Source of the DNA: Kribbella sindirgiensis
Lineage (GTDB): Bacteria; Actinomycetota; Actinomycetes; Propionibacteriales; Kribbellaceae
Direction: 5' to 3'
Length of the DNA: 64,000 nt
Assembly (NCBI RefSeq): GCF_004331435.1
Contig: NZ_SJKA01000004.1
Location: 62,001-126,000 of the forward strand
In this document: positions 25,227 through 34,631 of the stretch, piece after piece
How positions within the stretch are numbered: the stretch's first letter is position 1
How the letters are laid out: each line of letters starts with the position of its first letter
Program-made: the position numbers and the translations under genes
Notes under the pieces: generated by a model
Database searches by the model: none
Told to the model about the DNA's origin: nothing
The model's input: only the letters and a program-made list of their open reading frames with translations

Positions 25227-26139
25227 AGCTCTGCTGACGTTCTTGATCCCGGCCCGGCTGACCCGCCCCGTCAGCCGGGTCGGCAGGCGGCGCGTCGACG
25301 ATCTGCCGGAGTTTGTCCTCGGTCTCCTCGTCCAGTGCGGTGTAGACGGTCGCCCGGAGCGGCCCGAGCTGCGACAACCACAGGTTGATCGGCTCGATCC
25401 GCAGCAGGCCGTAGCCGTCGATCTCGAGCATCTTCGTCCGGGTGCTCGGCGCGGCCACGTCGTACCGCTCCCAGAGCTCCGCGAAGTACGGTGAACTCCC
25501 GAGCAGGCCCTGGATCAGGTCCTGCCACAGCGCGTCCCCGAGGTGATCGGCCGACGCTGCGCGGAACGCTGCGACCATGTGGTGCTTGGTCATCTCGGCG
25601 TCGACGAAACTGCACTTCCACCCGTCGGACACGAAGTTCAGCCAGAGCATGTTCCGCTCCTCGACCGGCACCGTCTCGAGGTCGAGCACCACCCGGCAGT
25701 ACGCCTCGTTGAAGGCGAGGATGTCGTACCGCTCGTTCAGGACCACCGCCGGGTACGGCGTGACCGCGTCGAGCGTCTTCTGCACCGACGGGGGCAGCGC
25801 CGAGCACACGCCCTGCGCCGGACCGAACCGCAGCCCGGCCAGCCGGAACAGATGGCTGCGCTCCTGCCGGTCGAACCGCAGCGCCGACGCGATCGCATCC
25901 AGCACCTGGGCGGACACGTTGATGTCGCGGCCCTGCTCCAGCCACGTGTACCAGGTGACGCCCACTCCTGCGAGTAGTGCGACCTCCTCGCGCCGCAGCC
26001 CCGGCGTACGGCGTCGGCCGCCCGGAGCGAACCCGACCTCGTCCGGGCGGATGCGCTCGCGCCTGCTCCGCAGGAACACTCCGAGCTCACGGCGCCGGGC
26101 CGTCGCCGTAGTGTCGGTGGCAGCTGGGACAGTGGTCAT
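25219..26139 (-). CDS. XRE family regulator with MmyB-like ligand domain
   Basis: A 306-residue regulator. The HTH region GFAPGGRRRTPGLRREEVAL then LAGVGVTWYTWLEQGRDINV is characteristic of this family. The C-terminal PAS-like MLTR/MmyB domain (YPAVVLNERYDILAFNEAYC) probably binds a small ligand. The frame opens at 26211; I chose the ATG at 26139. It is divergent from an MFS pump, which it probably controls. Confidence 0.9.
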   Translation of the reverse strand: MTTVPAATDTTATARRRELGVFLRSRRERIRPDEVGFAPGGRRRTPGLRREEVALLAGVGVTWYTWLEQGRDINVSAQVLDAIASALRFDRQERSHLFRLAGLRFGPAQGVCSALPPSVQKTLDAVTPYPAVVLNERYDILAFNEAYCRVVLDLETVPVEERNMLWLNFVSDGWKCSFVDAEMTKHHMVAAFRAASADHLGDALWQDLIQGLLGSSPYFAELWERYDVAAPSTRTKMLEIDGYGLLRIEPINLWLSQLGPLRATVYTALDEETEDKLRQIVDAPPADPADGAGQPGRDQERQQSFR

Positions 26140-26241
26140 GGTTCCATCATGGACACCGGCGCAACCGGGTGCCAGGTGCTGCGAGTAATAGGATAAGCAG
26201 GCTCTCACCACCAGGCTCCGAGCGCATGCAGGCTGAATGTC

Positions 26242-27693
26242 ATGACAGACCAGCTCCAGGCTGCCACCACTCCGGTCACCGCTCGGCCGCCGGCCGCTGC
26301 GGTGCCGCTCAAGCCGGTGGCGCTCACGACTCTCATCTTCGGCGCCTTCCTGCCGATGCTCTCCTTCTTCGTCATCAACGTCGCCCTGCCCGCGATCGGC
26401 TCCGACCTGCGCGCCACGTCCGGCGAGCTCCAGCTCGTTGTCGGCAGCTACGGGATCGCCGTGGCGACCTTGCTCGTAGTCGGCGGTCGCCTCGGCGACA
26501 CGTTCGGCCGCAAGCGCCTCTTCCTGATCGGCCTGATCGGCTTCACCGTGACATCGCTCATCTGCGCCATCGCCCCGACCATCGGCGTCCTACTCGTCGC
26601 ACGGGTCGTCCAGGGCGCCGCAGGTGCCGCTGTCACCCCACAGGTGCTGGCGACGATCACCAGCCTCCTGACCGGCCAGCACCGCGCCCGTGCGATGGCC
26701 ATGTACGGCGTGGCGGGCGGAGCAGCTGCAGCGTTCGGCCAGATCCTCGGTGGCGTACTCGTCGAGGCGAACGTGTTCGACCTCGGCTGGCGCGCGGTGT
26801 TCCTTGTCAACGTCCCTGTCGGCATCTTGGGCGTGGCTGCGGCGATCCGGCTGATCCCGGAAACCAAGGCAGCCAAGGCACAGCGCGTCGACCTCGTTGG
26901 AGCCGCTCTGCTCGCTCTGACGCTGGTCATGCTGCTCCTGCCACTCACGGAGGGCCGGCCGCTCGGCTGGCCGCTCTGGACGTGGCTGTGCCTGGCAGCA
27001 ACGATTCCGGCCGTTGTGCTGCTCGGTGTACACCAGCACCGGGCTGAGCGCTCCGGTGCGGCTCCACTGATTCCACCTACCGTCCTGCGGCTGAAGGCGA
27101 TGCGCATCGGCCTCCTGCTGGCAGTAGCGTTCTTCACCACGTTCGGCGGCTTCATGATGTTCGTCTTCGCGCTCGCCACCCAGGGCGAGGCGCGCATGTC
27201 TCCGCTGGAAGGCGGTCTGAGCCTGCTGCCGATGGCGGTCGGCTTCCTGATCACCTCGATCTACGGCCCGCGGCTGCAGGTCCGGTACGGCGCGGGTCTC
27301 ATCGTCCGCGGCTGGATCATCCAGGGCGTCGGGTACGCCGTACTCGCGGCCGTCGCCCTCACCCTGTGGCCGGACGTCAGCCCGTTGAAGCTCGCCGTAC
27401 CGATGTTGATCGCCGGTTTCGGCTCAGGCCTCGTCATGGTGCCGCTGATGGGCGTAGTGCTCAGCCAGGTCCCGCCTGCTCAAGCAGGTCTGGGCAGCGG
27501 CATCCTGCTCACCAGCCAGCAGACATGCCTCGCGCTGGGAGCCGCCACCGTCGGTACGGCGTACCTCGCCCTGGCCGGTACCTCCTGGGACCAGGGCGGC
27601 GCACTAGCCGCCGTAGCGCTCGCGATCACCGCAATCTCGTTGCTGATGACGCCCGTCACGCACCAGTTGCGGACCAGTGGGAAGGGCGCGTAA
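26242..27693 (+). CDS. MFS transporter, DHA2 (EmrB/QacA) type
   Basis: A 483-residue drug:H+ antiporter-like protein with 14 predicted helices. The motif A region is [16 protein letters not shown] and motif C is [16 protein letters not shown]. The start is [13 protein letters not shown]. It is divergent from the XRE/MmyB regulator. Its 3' end overlaps the pentapeptide gene by 38 nt. Confidence 0.92.
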   Translation: MTDQLQAATTPVTARPPAAAVPLKPVALTTLIFGAFLPMLSFFVINVALPAIGSDLRATSGELQLVVGSYGIAVATLLVVGGRLGDTFGRKRLFLIGLIGFTVTSLICAIAPTIGVLLVARVVQGAAGAAVTPQVLATITSLLTGQHRARAMAMYGVAGGAAAAFGQILGGVLVEANVFDLGWRAVFLVNVPVGILGVAAAIRLIPETKAAKAQRVDLVGAALLALTLVMLLLPLTEGRPLGWPLWTWLCLAATIPAVVLLGVHQHRAERSGAAPLIPPTVLRLKAMRIGLLLAVAFFTTFGGFMMFVFALATQGEARMSPLEGGLSLLPMAVGFLITSIYGPRLQVRYGAGLIVRGWIIQGVGYAVLAAVALTLWPDVSPLKLAVPMLIAGFGSGLVMVPLMGVVLSQVPPAQAGLGSGILLTSQQTCLALGAATVGTAYLALAGTSWDQGGALAAVALAITAISLLMTPVTHQLRTSGKGA

Positions 27694-28408
27694 CCGCCTT
27701 CGGAAGCCTGGTGGTGTGGTCGCCCCGAGCGGCGTTGATCTGGGACTGGGTGAGGAACAGCGCACCCGTCAGGTCAGCGCCGCTCAGATCGGCGTCACGG
27801 AGGTCGGCGCCGATCAGGTCCGCTTGGCGGAGGTCCGCGCCGCTGAGGTCGGCACCGATCAGGTAGGCGCCGCGCAGGTTGGCTTTCGCGAGGTCGGCCT
27901 GGCGCAGGCGCGCACCGATGAGATCGGCGCCGCGGCGTTCCTTTTTCTTCGGTTGCTTGCCGCGGACGAGCTGACTGGTCTGCAGCAGGACCTCGTTGAC
28001 GACGGCCCGCTCCGCCACCACATCGACGGTCGTGAGGTCCGCCGTACGGCTCACGGCCTCCACGCGATCGATCGCCGGCTGCAGATCCTTGTTGTATTCA
28101 TGGGCTTCGGTGAGATACCAGAGCAGTTCGTGCAGCTGCCGGAGGATCGGGAGCGCGGCGAACATCTCCGGCCCGCGCTTCGACAGCTCCTGGCCGGCGC
28201 CGAAGCAGTCGTACACGGTGCAGCCCGGGAAGCCCTTGGAGCGGAGCTGGCTGTGGATCGTGCAGCGGTGATCGTCGCTCAGATTCGGGCAGGGTTCACC
28301 GGCAGGCTTGTCGATCGCGAAGTCCGCCGACCGCGCGAACGTCAGGACGACACAGCAGAGGCCGACGCAGCTACCGCAGTCGGCCTGCAGATCAGTTCTG
28401 TTCGGCAA
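27656..28408 (-). CDS. pentapeptide-repeat protein with N-terminal cysteine cluster
   Basis: A 250-residue protein. The first 70 residues contain CGSCVGLCC plus later C-P-N-L, C-T-I-H and C-T-V-Y-D-C, a CxxCxxxCC-type metal or Fe-S binding region reminiscent of YkgJ. A helical middle follows. At residues about 160-225 there are around 11 pentapeptide repeats A(D/N)L(x)G (for example [20 protein letters not shown]), forming a short quadrilateral helix. I start at the TTG at 28408, which overlaps the last 17 nt of prfB, so it is co-transcribed and perhaps coupled. The function is unknown. Confidence 0.82.
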   Translation of the reverse strand: MPNRTDLQADCGSCVGLCCVVLTFARSADFAIDKPAGEPCPNLSDDHRCTIHSQLRSKGFPGCTVYDCFGAGQELSKRGPEMFAALPILRQLHELLWYLTEAHEYNKDLQPAIDRVEAVSRTADLTTVDVVAERAVVNEVLLQTSQLVRGKQPKKKERRGADLIGARLRQADLAKANLRGAYLIGADLSGADLRQADLIGADLRDADLSGADLTGALFLTQSQINAARGDHTTRLPKAVTRPSHWSATGA

Positions 28409-29513
28409 CCGTCTGGCCGGTGCGGCGCCAGCGGATGCCGGCCTCGATGAACTCGTCGATCTCACCGTCGAACACACCCGACGTGTTCCCCGACTCGAAC
28501 TGCGTCCGCAGGTCCTTCACCATCTGGTACGGGTGCAGGACGTACGAGCGCATCTGGTCACCCCACGAGCCCTGCACGTCCCCGCGCAGCGCGTCGATCT
28601 GGGCCCGCTCCTCGGCCTTCTTCAGCGCGAGCAGCTTGGCCTTCAGGATGACCATCGCACTGGCCTTGTTCTGCAGCTGGGACTTCTCGTTCTGGCAGGA
28701 GACCACGGTGCCGGTCGGGATGTGCGTGATCCGGACGGCGGAGTCGGTCGTGTTGACGCTCTGACCACCCGGACCGGACGACCGGTACACGTCGATCCGC
28801 AGCTCTTCTTCCGGTACGTCGATCTCGTCGGTCTGCTCGAGTACCGGAACGACCTCGACCGCGGCGAACGAGGTCTGCCGGCGGCCCTGGTTGTCGAACG
28901 GCGAGATCCGCACCAGCCGGTGCGTCCCGGACTCGACACTCAGCGTGCCGTACGCGTACGGCGCCTTGACCCCGAACGTCGTCGACTTGAGTCCGGCCTC
29001 TTCGGCGTACGACGTGTCGTAGACCTCGGTCGGGTAGCCGTGCCGCTCGGCCCAGCGCAAGTACATCCGCTGCAGCATCTCGGCGAAGTCCGCGGCGTCC
29101 ACACCGCCCGCGCCGGAGCGGATCGTCACCAGCGCCTCACGCTCGTCGTACTCACCGGACAGCAGGGTGCGGACCTCGAGGGACTGGATCGCCTTGGCCA
29201 CCGAGCCCAGTTCCTTCTCGGCCTCGGCCAGGCTGTCCGCGTCGTTCTCCTCGCGACCCAGCTCGACCAGCGCGCCGACGTCGTCGAGGCGGCCGCGCAG
29301 GTTCGTCACCCGCTCGACGTCGGCCTGCAGGCTGGACAGCCGCGACGTCACCTTCTGCGCGTTCGCCTGGTCGTCCCAGAGATCGGGCGCAGCGACCTGC
29401 TCGCCGAGCTCGTCGATCTCCTTGCGCATCGCAGGAAGATCGAGCACTTTCTCGATCGAGGTCATCGTCGCGTCGAGCTGCTTCAGCTCCGCGTCAAAAT
29501 CCAGTCCAGCCAC
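28392..29513 (-). CDS. prfB: peptide chain release factor 2
   Basis: A 373-residue RF2 that terminates at UGA and UAA. The GGQ loop is [17 protein letters not shown], and the codon-recognition SPF motif is in [12 protein letters not shown]. The start is GTG. There is no internal programmed frameshift, as usual in actinobacteria. In many relatives prfB sits directly before ftsE; here it is about 23 kb away. A long inverted repeat lies just upstream. Confidence 0.96.
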   Translation of the reverse strand: MAGLDFDAELKQLDATMTSIEKVLDLPAMRKEIDELGEQVAAPDLWDDQANAQKVTSRLSSLQADVERVTNLRGRLDDVGALVELGREENDADSLAEAEKELGSVAKAIQSLEVRTLLSGEYDEREALVTIRSGAGGVDAADFAEMLQRMYLRWAERHGYPTEVYDTSYAEEAGLKSTTFGVKAPYAYGTLSVESGTHRLVRISPFDNQGRRQTSFAAVEVVPVLEQTDEIDVPEEELRIDVYRSSGPGGQSVNTTDSAVRITHIPTGTVVSCQNEKSQLQNKASAMVILKAKLLALKKAEERAQIDALRGDVQGSWGDQMRSYVLHPYQMVKDLRTQFESGNTSGVFDGEIDEFIEAGIRWRRTGQTVAEQN

Positions 29514-29532
29514 AACTAAGCAGCTTAGCTTA

Positions 29533-29615
29533 GAGGGCGGATGGGGGTCCTGCGCCGTAGCAAGCAGGTGCCCACCGAGTGCCGCGCAGTAGGCGCAGGA
29601 CCCCCATCCGCCCTC
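29533..29615. repeat. 24-bp perfect inverted repeat between TetR gene and prfB
   Basis: The arms at 29533-29556 (starting GAGGGCGGATGG) and 29592-29615 (ending CCATCCGCCCTC) are perfectly complementary over 24 bp, with a 35-nt central segment. The right arm ends next to the TAG of the TetR gene and the left arm is 19 nt from the prfB GTG. It may terminate TetR transcription or act as a leader structure of prfB. The long stem also resembles a small non-autonomous repeat. Confidence 0.7.
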
Positions 29616-30227
29616 CTAGGCCAGCCCGCGACGAAGAACGGCGAAGACCTGGGTGATCGCCTGTTCCAGCGCTGCCTGCGCGTTTTCGAGTTCGTCGGGT
29701 GCTGCGTCGTCGGGCAGGGCGTGCATCAACTGCTCCTCCAGGACCTTTTGCGCAGCGGCGTACATGGCTGCGATCAGGCGGTTGCGCAGGTGATCCGGTG
29801 ATCGCTCGTCGAGCGCCTGGGTGAGGGATTTCTCGAGTTCGTCGGCGGTCAGCCGGCGCCGGGCGAGGAGCGCGGGGCTGCTCTCGATCGTGCGTACGAA
29901 CTGCTTCCAGGTCTTGAGGTGCCCGACTTCCAGCCGCTCCCGGGTCCCTTTGAGGTACTCGGCCTCCAGCACATCGACCGGATCTGCCTCCCGCGGCGCC
30001 TCGCGGATCGCCCGCGCCGGCCCCGTCCACCACCCCGGCTCGTCGAAGAACAGGTCCTCCTTCGCCGGGAAGTGGTTGAACACCGTCTGTACGGCGACAT
30101 CCGCCGCCCGCGCCACCTCGGCGACGGTGACCGCGTCGAAGCCGCGCTCGAGGAACAGCGTGGTGGCCACGTCCGAGATGGCCTGCCGCGTCTGCTGCTT
30201 CTTGCGTTCCCGCCGCCCGAGCTCCAT
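29616..30227 (-). CDS. TetR family transcriptional regulator
   Basis: A 203-residue regulator with the HTH in QAISDVATTLFLERGFDAVT and VQTVFNHFPAKEDLFFDEP. It is divergent from the NmrA-type gene with a 70-nt AT-richer spacer, so it probably represses that gene and itself. The C-terminal part is the usual variable helical ligand domain. Confidence 0.9.
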   Translation of the reverse strand: MELGRRERKKQQTRQAISDVATTLFLERGFDAVTVAEVARAADVAVQTVFNHFPAKEDLFFDEPGWWTGPARAIREAPREADPVDVLEAEYLKGTRERLEVGHLKTWKQFVRTIESSPALLARRRLTADELEKSLTQALDERSPDHLRNRLIAAMYAAAQKVLEEQLMHALPDDAAPDELENAQAALEQAITQVFAVLRRGLA

Positions 30228-30297
30228 TGCACCGACCCTAGCCGATCTGCTTTACTGATTCCATTGTTGTAGTCACTCTAATTTTGGAGCACATCCA

Positions 30298-31098
30298 ATG
30301 ACTGTTCTCGTCACCGGCGGTCGCGGCGCGATCGCCCGCGCCGTCACCGCCGGCCTGATCGCCGCCGGACAGGACGTCCGCGTCGCCAGCCGCGAACCCT
30401 CCGCCCTCCCGTCGGCCGTCGCCTACGACCCTTTGGACCCCGCACCGGCCTTGCGCGACATCAGCCAGGTCTTCCTGTACTCCGCCCCGTCGACGGCACC
30501 CGCCTTCGTGGCCGCGGCCGAGGCGGCCGGCGTGAAGCAGGTCGTCCTGCTCTCGTCGCTGTCCGCACTGGGCGGTCCCGAGGATCCCCATGCGAAGACC
30601 GAGCACGTGGTCGCCAACGCGTCGTACGCGACGACCCGGCTGCAGCCCGGTGCGTTCATGAGCAACGCCAAGTACTGGGCCCATCAGGTCCGCGCGATCG
30701 GTCAGATCCGGCTGCCCTACCTGGAGGCCGAGGAAGCGCCGATCCACGAGCAGGACATCGCCGACGCGGCCGTGCGCGTGCTGCTCGACGGGCCGGGCAA
30801 CGGGCACGATGGTCGCGGATACCCGCTGACCGGACCGGAGTCGATGACGCGCCGGCACCAGATCGGGCTGATCACCGAGGTCACCGGCGTACCGATCGAA
30901 GCCGTCGACCTCACTCCCGACCAGGCCCGCGCCGAGATGGGGATGCGCGACGAAGGGCAGCGCGAGACATTGCTGGCGTACTGGGCGTCGCGCGTCGGCA
31001 CCCCAGCCGCCATCGAACCCGGCGTCGAACTCCTCACCGGCCACACCGCCCGAACCTTCACCACCTGGCTCACCGACAACCCCGGCCTCTTCACCTGA
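30298..31098 (+). CDS. NAD(P)-binding NmrA-like protein
   Basis: A 266-residue atypical short-chain dehydrogenase. The Rossmann motif is TVLVTGGRGAIARAV, followed by ASREPS as cofactor selector. No YxxxK pair is evident, as in NmrA/HSCARG-type proteins that sense redox or reduce quinones. It is probably controlled by the divergent TetR. Confidence 0.86.
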   Translation: MTVLVTGGRGAIARAVTAGLIAAGQDVRVASREPSALPSAVAYDPLDPAPALRDISQVFLYSAPSTAPAFVAAAEAAGVKQVVLLSSLSALGGPEDPHAKTEHVVANASYATTRLQPGAFMSNAKYWAHQVRAIGQIRLPYLEAEEAPIHEQDIADAAVRVLLDGPGNGHDGRGYPLTGPESMTRRHQIGLITEVTGVPIEAVDLTPDQARAEMGMRDEGQRETLLAYWASRVGTPAAIEPGVELLTGHTARTFTTWLTDNPGLFT

Positions 31099-31327
31099 CA
31101 CCACGTCAACCGTCGGGGTGTGAGTACCAGTCGCGTGAACATGCACTGGGGACCGGGAACAGGCAATGGTGACTCGGGACAGGCAATACCAGGTGCCTAC
31201 CCACCATTGCCTGTTGCCTGATCCCGGACCGAGTTGATCACCGCCCACCCATCAGTCACAAGGACCGCAGCAACCTGTTCCCTCCCACGGCCGCCTGTCC
31301 GACCTCCGACTGGTGGACCGGCCGGAT
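31099..31327. repeat. intergenic region with repeats between NmrA gene and tad cluster
   Basis: A 229-nt gap between convergent genes. AACAGGCAATGGTG (31158-31171) is repeated in inverted form as CACCATTGCCTGTT (31202-31215). The direct repeats CGGGAACAGGCAAT and CGGGACAGGCAAT overlap the left arm. The hairpin may terminate transcription from both sides. I see no gene in the remainder. Confidence 0.55.
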
Positions 31328-31795
31328 TCAGCGGATCGGGACGATCGCGGCGGCCTCGGAGGCGACGTCGGCCGTGCCCGGGAAGCCGGGCGGCTGGAAC
31401 GGGAGGTCGGCGGTGGAGCTGAGCCGCACCGTCACCGTCGTACCCTCGACGTCCACCGACCAGTCGAGGTTGTCGAACCTGTTGCTCGCGGCAACGTCGT
31501 CGAGGTAGTCCGCGGTCAGCCGCCGCGCCTGGTCGGGATCGATCGCCGCGTTGCCGCCCGCGCCGGGCTGGGCGTACACCGCGGCGAGCCCGTTCGCGGC
31601 CGCGAGGACGGCGCCGTCCGCGGTCGCGTCGAGGTCCCGGCGGACCAGGAACGCCTTCGAGATATCGGTGACCACGACGACCATCAGCAGGATCACCACG
31701 GTGAACCCGACGATCAGCACAGTCATCTGCCCCTCGTCACCCCGCCTCCGCCGGGCCGCCTGCCCTTCTTCACCTCGCGCCCGCCGGGCCATCAT
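31328..31795 (-). CDS. TadG/Rv3654c-like pilus-assembly protein
   Basis: A 155-residue protein, the last in the tad operon. After a basic N-terminus comes one hydrophobic helix (MTVLIVGFTVVILLMVVVVT), then the TadG-like sequence RRDLDATADGAVLAAANGLA. The ATG at 31795 overlaps the stop of the preceding gene (ATGA). It is presumably a membrane-anchored minor pilin or assembly factor facing outwards. Confidence 0.8.
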   Translation of the reverse strand: MMARRARGEEGQAARRRRGDEGQMTVLIVGFTVVILLMVVVVTDISKAFLVRRDLDATADGAVLAAANGLAAVYAQPGAGGNAAIDPDQARRLTADYLDDVAASNRFDNLDWSVDVEGTTVTVRLSSTADLPFQPPGFPGTADVASEAAAIVPIR

Positions 31796-32241
31796 CCGGC
31801 GCCTTTCGCCTGGCGGTAGTCGCCGAACGCCTCGGTGTGCGCGGAGCTGATCCGGATGGCTGGCGGTTCGCCGCCGAGCGCGTCCGGGATCAGGGGCAGC
31901 CGGACCTTCGTCTCCAGGGTGACCGTGACCGTCGACCCCGGCTCCAGACAGGCCGGATCGCAACTGATCGTGAGCTCGTCCGAACTGAGCTCCATCCCCT
32001 GATCCTTCATCGCCAGCTCCGCGGCGTCGAACGCGCGCGCCCGCGCCTCGTCCTCGGAGACACCGTCCGGCACGATCACGAACGCCCGCCCGGCCGCACG
32101 GGTCGCCGCGGTCGCGCCGTACGACGCCCGCTGTACGTCGAACACGCCGAGCATCATGTACACCAGCGGAACCATCAGCAGGATCGCCAACCAGGAGAAC
32201 TCCACGACGGCGCTCCCGCGTTCGTCCCGGCGGCGCCTCAC
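31792..32241 (-). CDS. TadE-like minor pilin
   Basis: A 149-residue protein. DERGSAVVEFSWLAILLMVP is the TadE signature (basic stretch, G-S-A-x-V-E-F, hydrophobic helix). The extracellular part has a C-D-P-A-C pair. The GTG at 32241 overlaps the previous stop (GTGA). It is the second of two TadE-like genes in tandem. Confidence 0.82.
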   Translation of the reverse strand: MRRRRDERGSAVVEFSWLAILLMVPLVYMMLGVFDVQRASYGATAATRAAGRAFVIVPDGVSEDEARARAFDAAELAMKDQGMELSSDELTISCDPACLEPGSTVTVTLETKVRLPLIPDALGGEPPAIRISSAHTEAFGDYRQAKGAG

Positions 32242-32624
32242 TCGCCGGTCTCCTTCACGGCATGTCCCTCGACGGTGAACGAGATGCCCGGTCCCCACAG
32301 CCCGAGCGGCGGCATGTGCGCTTGGACGGACACCTCGACGCCGGGCTGCCCGTCAATGTCTGTCTCCTCCGCGGACACCGAGTCGATCAGCCCGTCCGTC
32401 ACCACGCCGTTGACCAAGTCCCTGGTGCGTGCCGCACCGTCGGCCGGCTCCCGGTTGAGCACGGCCGCGTAGTGCGCACCTTCGGAGGCCGCGGCCGTCA
32501 CCGTGTTGCGCACGTACAGGAACAGGCCGACCTGGAGGATGCCGAGGAACAACGGCACCAGGATCGTCGAGACCAGCACGAAGTCGACAACCGCCGACCC
32601 CCGCTCACCGCGGGCCCTGCGCAT
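32238..32624 (-). CDS. TadE-like minor pilin
   Basis: A 128-residue protein with the signature GERGSAVVDFVLVSTILVPL at the N-terminus and a hydrophobic helix. The extracellular domain contains EGAHYAAVLNREPADG. Its ATG shares one base with the stop of the small pilin-like gene upstream (TAATG). Confidence 0.83.
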   Translation of the reverse strand: MRRARGERGSAVVDFVLVSTILVPLFLGILQVGLFLYVRNTVTAAASEGAHYAAVLNREPADGAARTRDLVNGVVTDGLIDSVSAEETDIDGQPGVEVSVQAHMPPLGLWGPGISFTVEGHAVKETGE

Positions 32625-32821
32625 TACTTGTTGCTGACCGAGGACAGGGCGTTGCGGAGCATGGTGGCGAGTTGGTCGCCGGCCAGTTTCCAGATCGCGA
32701 CGACCAGGCCGGCCGTCATCACGGTGATCAGCACCCAGCCGGGTACGTCGCCGCGCTCGGTCCGCGCCGGACGTGGCTTCAGCAGCAACGTCAGGAACAG
32801 CCTCGTCAGGTATAGGGACAT
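32624..32821 (-). CDS. small Flp-pilin-like protein
   Basis: A 65-residue protein. After a short N-terminus, TERGDVPGWVLITVMTAGLV resembles the processing site and hydrophobic helix of Flp-type prepilins (G before a hydrophobic helix). It lies between the tadC- and tadE-like genes, where the major pilin gene is often found. Assignment as the pilin is probable, not certain. Confidence 0.7.
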   Translation of the reverse strand: MSLYLTRLFLTLLLKPRPARTERGDVPGWVLITVMTAGLVVAIWKLAGDQLATMLRNALSSVSNK

Positions 32822-32835
32822 GACCTCTCCTCAGT

Positions 32836-33774
32836 TCATCCGGCGATCAGCCGGATTCCGACAGCGCCCGGGTAGAAGGCGAACGCGATGGTCACCGGAA
32901 GGACCAGGAAGATCACCGGGACCATCATCGCCACCTCGCGCCGGGCCCCGGACTCGATCAGTTCGCGGCGCCCGGCTTCCCGGATGTCACCGGCCTGCGC
33001 CCGCAGTACGTCGGCCAGCGGCGTGCCGCGCTCGAGCGCCACCGCCAGCCCGTCCGCGAAGCGCGAGAGCGCCAGCAACCCGGTGCGGTCCGCGAGCGCG
33101 TCGAGCGCGCGGACCAATGTCTCTCCCGCCCTGGTCTCCGCCAGGACGCGTTTCAGCTCGTTGGCCAGCTCACCCCGGGACGACCGCGCGACGCGGTCGA
33201 GGGCCGCGGCCGGACCTTCACCGGCCGCCACCGACAACGCGAGCAACTCGGCCACCGTCGGCAGCTCGGCCAGCAGGCGCCGCTCACGCCGCCGTACCTG
33301 GGACGTCAGGTACGTGTCGCGACCGAGCAGCGCGGTGATCCCGAGCACCAGGCAGAACACCAGCAGCGCCACCGGATCCCCGAGGCCGACCGCGACGGCG
33401 ACGACCGAGATCACGATCCCGGCGCCGAAGGCGATCGCTCCCCAGAGCAACTGCTCGATCCGGAACTCCTCCACCGTGCGGTCCAGCCCGGCCCGCTGCA
33501 ACCGCCGGCGGATCGTGTTCGCGCCGCCGAGGATCCGCTCGAGCCGCTTCGCCGCGGACCGCAGCGACGGACCGAACAACCGCAGGATCGCGTAGAACGG
33601 CGACCGCGAGTCGATCACGCCGACGAACACGTCCGGCGCACCGAGATCCCGCAGGTACGGCGAGATCCGCTCGTCCACCGTGGGTTTGCGCAGGAACGGC
33701 AACCGCAGGACGACGATCAGCAGCCCGGCGCCGAGCACCGCGCCGAGGAAACCGCCGAGCAGCATCGGGCTCAT
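32836..33774 (-). CDS. tadC: type II secretion F family protein (TadC-like)
   Basis: A 312-residue inner-membrane platform protein of the Tad pilus. Several hydrophobic segments and the T2SSF domain (ERRLLAELPTVAELLALSVA) are present, ending in VPVIFLVLPVTIAFAFYPGA. The ATG at 33774 overlaps the tadB stop (ATGA). The frame is open further upstream but that part is antisense-like sequence inside tadB. Confidence 0.9.
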   Translation of the reverse strand: MSPMLLGGFLGAVLGAGLLIVVLRLPFLRKPTVDERISPYLRDLGAPDVFVGVIDSRSPFYAILRLFGPSLRSAAKRLERILGGANTIRRRLQRAGLDRTVEEFRIEQLLWGAIAFGAGIVISVVAVAVGLGDPVALLVFCLVLGITALLGRDTYLTSQVRRRERRLLAELPTVAELLALSVAAGEGPAAALDRVARSSRGELANELKRVLAETRAGETLVRALDALADRTGLLALSRFADGLAVALERGTPLADVLRAQAGDIREAGRRELIESGARREVAMMVPVIFLVLPVTIAFAFYPGAVGIRLIAG

Positions 33775-34631
33775 CGCAGCACCCGCTCGGGCTCGGGCAA
33801 CCGGCCGATCCGCAGCATCACCCGATACGCGATCACACAGATCACGGCGCCGACGGCGATGATCAGGGCGCCGACCGGCGAGTTGTACCGCTGGATGACG
33901 TCGCCCTGGAAGGACAGCAACAGCAGCACTAGCCACGGCGCCGCGACCGCGACCCGGGCGCCGTTGACCGACCACGACTGCCGGGACTCGAGCTCGGACC
34001 GGGTCCGCGCGTCGTCGCGCAGGAACGACGACAGCGACCGCAGCAGCCGGCCGAGGTCGCCGCCACCGACCTCGCGAGCGATCCGCAGCGCCTCGACCAC
34101 GCGGTCGCCGACCGGGTCGGCCAGCCGCGCCTTCAGGCGATCCAAAGACTCGGCGAACCGGCCGGTCGAGGCGTAGTCCGCACCGAACCGCCGGAACGGC
34201 TCGCGCAACTGCGACGGCCCGCGCTCGCCCACCTGAGCCAGCGCCTCCGACAATGACAGCCCCGCACGGACCGCCGAAGCGATGTTGTCCACCACATCGG
34301 GCCACAGTTCGCGGAACTCGGCCAGCCGCTTCCGCGCCCGGGACCGCACCAGTGCGATCGGCAGCCAGCCGGCCATCAGCCCGAACACCACACCGATGGG
34401 CAGCGTCTTGGACACCGCGAACATCAGCAGGAACGCGACCAGCCCCATGATCACGCACGCGCCGATGAACGCACCCGGCGTCAGACCTTCGACCCCCGCA
34501 CTCGCGAGCAGGTCCCGGCTCTTGCCGCGCAGCCGCCCGTCCGAACCGGGCACGGTCTCGATCGGCGCCACGAACGCCGCGATGATCAACAGCAGGCCGA
34601 CACCGAAGAACAGCCCGATCACGAGCCCCAT
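33771..34631 (-). CDS. tadB: type II secretion F family protein (TadB-like)
   Basis: A 286-residue inner-membrane platform protein. N-terminal helix GLVIGLFFGVGLLLIIAAFV, T2SSF segment FRELWPDVVDNIASAVRAGL, and C-terminal helices. The ATG at 34631 overlaps the tadA stop (ATGA). It pairs with TadC in the pilus base. Confidence 0.9.
   Translation of the reverse strand: MGLVIGLFFGVGLLLIIAAFVAPIETVPGSDGRLRGKSRDLLASAGVEGLTPGAFIGACVIMGLVAFLLMFAVSKTLPIGVVFGLMAGWLPIALVRSRARKRLAEFRELWPDVVDNIASAVRAGLSLSEALAQVGERGPSQLREPFRRFGADYASTGRFAESLDRLKARLADPVGDRVVEALRIAREVGGGDLGRLLRSLSSFLRDDARTRSELESRQSWSVNGARVAVAAPWLVLLLLSFQGDVIQRYNSPVGALIIAVGAVICVIAYRVMLRIGRLPEPERVLR

Noticed and set aside
28392..29513. Programmed frameshift in prfB
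   Set aside because: The frame is continuous from the GTG start to the end with no early in-frame UGA.
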